Made by a program: the position numbers and the translations under genes. Positions 35,672 to 36,864 of a stretch of DNA of 36,864 nt are shown in pieces (within the stretch, counting starts at the first letter, position 1; each line of letters starts with the position of its first letter). The notes under the pieces were generated by a model. It had not been told where the DNA came from. It did not search any database and worked only from the letters and a program-made list of their open reading frames with translations. Location of the stretch: NCBI GenBank assembly GCA_025355325.1, contig JANXZX010000123.1, positions 1 through 36,864 of the forward strand, in the 5' to 3' direction. Origin of the DNA: Geobacteraceae bacterium (lineage in GTDB: Bacteria; Desulfobacterota; Desulfuromonadia; Geobacterales; Pseudopelobacteraceae).

Positions 35672-36864
35672 TCATGCAATTCTGAAAGAATCAACGAGAC
35701 TGCAATGCAGCGGCCTGACAAAATGTGAAGGCTTGGTTATGCCATCTCCGGTCGGGGTGCCGATGGACATTGACGCATACCCCTCGCCCATGCCAAGACC
35801 ATAGAGGGTCGAAGCGTTACCGACAAAAATGGAACACTGCATGCGCCGTCCCATTCGGGTCAGGTGTTCGATATTGGTCGAGTACATGGCGGCGGAATGG
35901 TGATTTCCCGACTCGGCGCGATACGCCAATTCGATGGCGGCATCAACGTCCTTCACATACGTGATCGGGAGGAGCGGCATAAGCTGTTCGGTCCAGACAA
36001 GCGGATGATTATTGGACACCTCTCCCCACAACAGACGCGTAGCGGCAGGCACTTCGAGACCGATACCTCTGGCGATGACCGCTGCGTCACGACCTACATA
36101 GTCTCGGTTCATAACCATTTCCGCCGTCCCCTCGCCCCCGCCCCTGATGACAAGCGCGGTCAAGGCATCCATCTGTTCGGGTGAAAGCTCGAAAGCCCGT
36201 GGGTCGTTGCGCATACACTCCTCAAACCGGACTTTGACCGCCTCGACCACGATGATCTCTTTTTCTGCAATACAGAGCACGTTGTTGTCAAAGCTTGCGC
36301 CGAAGAGTATCTCCTCAACACAGTGCGGGAAAATTGCCGTTTCATCCACGACCACCGGCGGGTTGGCCGGTCCGGCAGCGATGGTTTTACAGGTTTTACC
36401 CGTGGTCATTGCCACCTTTACAATGGCCGGGCCTCCGGTAACCATGTTGAGCGAGACCTCGGGGTGTGAGAGCAGCTCTCTGGTAGTTTCATGAGTTGCC
36501 GGAGACACCGAAGTGATCAAACCGTGAGGGGCACCGGCCGAAACCGCCGCCGAAGCCAGGACGTTCATCACTTCGTGACAGACCTTGCCAGCGGCCGGAT
36601 GCGGAGCGAAGACCACGGAATTACCCGCAGCCAGTATTGCTATGGCGTTGGAAATAACTGTGGCGGCCGGATTATTGGAAGGAGTGATGGCGGCCACGAC
36701 GCCGAAAGGAGCGTACTCGACCAAAGTCAGGCCTTTATCGCCGGTGTAGGCGCGAGGCTGGAGGTCCTCTACCCCCGGCGTACGGCTGGCACAGAGTATA
36801 TTCTTCTCAGATTTGTCCTCAACCCGCCCCATGCCTGTATCCTCAACCGCCATGCGAGCCCAAC
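35672..36864 (-). CDS. Acylating aldehyde dehydrogenase, EutE/PduP-like (5' partial)
   Basis: The frame is open to the end of the window (codons before the ATG at 36853 read W-A-R), so the N-terminal 60-80 residues are missing. The rest resembles EutE closely: MAVEDTGMGRVEDK, FGVVAAITPSNNPAATVI, GNSVVFAPHPAA, PPVVVDET, GASFDNNVLCIAEK with the nucleophile Cys, and a C-terminus ending FVRPLHCSLVDSFRIA. The enzyme turns acetaldehyde, CoA and NAD into acetyl-CoA, or the reverse. No microcompartment gene is visible; the genes after it encode a stress protein and a cation pump. Confidence 0.9.
   Translation of the reverse strand, partial: WARMAVEDTGMGRVEDKSEKNILCASRTPGVEDLQPRAYTGDKGLTLVEYAPFGVVAAITPSNNPAATVISNAIAILAAGNSVVFAPHPAAGKVCHEVMNVLASAAVSAGAPHGLITSVSPATHETTRELLSHPEVSLNMVTGGPAIVKVAMTTGKTCKTIAAGPANPPVVVDETAIFPHCVEEILFGASFDNNVLCIAEKEIIVVEAVKVRFEECMRNDPRAFELSPEQMDALTALVIRGGGEGTAEMVMNRDYVGRDAAVIARGIGLEVPAATRLLWGEVSNNHPLVWTEQLMPLLPITYVKDVDAAIELAYRAESGNHHSAAMYSTNIEHLTRMGRRMQCSIFVGNASTLYGLGMGEGYASMSIGTPTGDGITKPSHFVRPLHCSLVDSFRIA

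Overview
The window (about 53% GC by eye) looks like a chromosomal piece of a Gram-negative, signalling-rich anaerobe of the Geobacter/Pelobacter type (Desulfuromonadales). That assignment is an inference. It rests on many PAS-containing histidine kinases, c-di-GMP enzymes, CsbD-like small proteins, frequent sigma-54 promoters and a EutE-type aldehyde dehydrogenase. No rRNA, tRNA, CRISPR array or intact insertion sequence was seen.

Layout. 1-4485: an operon of a multi-PAS hybrid histidine kinase (5' end outside the window, built of 142-residue tandem repeats), a single-domain receiver and a receiver/HD-GYP protein. 4602-7486: a STAS protein under a sigma-54 promoter, a possible small ORF, then small exported or envelope-type proteins (Lys/Ala-rich protein, CsbD-like protein, Met/His-rich Spy/CpxP-like protein, unknown membrane protein). 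7615-8914: two toxin-antitoxin modules (BrnT/BrnA-like and PIN/ribbon-helix-helix). 9054-11188: a Pal-type lipoprotein diverging from a YihY/BrkB membrane protein, with a third sigma-54 promoter behind. 11189-23294: a giant NdvB/Cgs-type cyclic beta-glucan synthase (3056 aa) followed by DUF2147, AI-2E-type permease and phospholipase-D/cardiolipin synthase genes. 23367-31019: a REC-PAS-GGDEF protein, a HipBA module, a hybrid kinase with a small Cys-rich protein, and a NarL-type two-component pair. 31013-32170: CsbD-like protein and phosphatidylserine synthase. 32236-36864, minus strand: EutE-like aldehyde dehydrogenase (partial), a frameshifted universal stress protein and a P-type cation ATPase.

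Main discovery. Five intergenic sites carry the same rigid regulatory module: a roughly 47-bp CCGTCA/TGACGG element, an IHF-like site (AATCAG, in four of five followed by N4-TTR) starting exactly 40 bp before the -24 GG, and a -24/-12 sigma-54 promoter whose GG lies 130-131 bp from the element's first base. They precede the STAS gene, pal (minus strand), yihY, the glucan synthase operon and csbD/pssA. Nearly all targets act on the cell envelope or membrane lipids. This suggests one enhancer-binding protein, not encoded in this window, running an envelope-maintenance or stress regulon comparable in logic to the Psp system.
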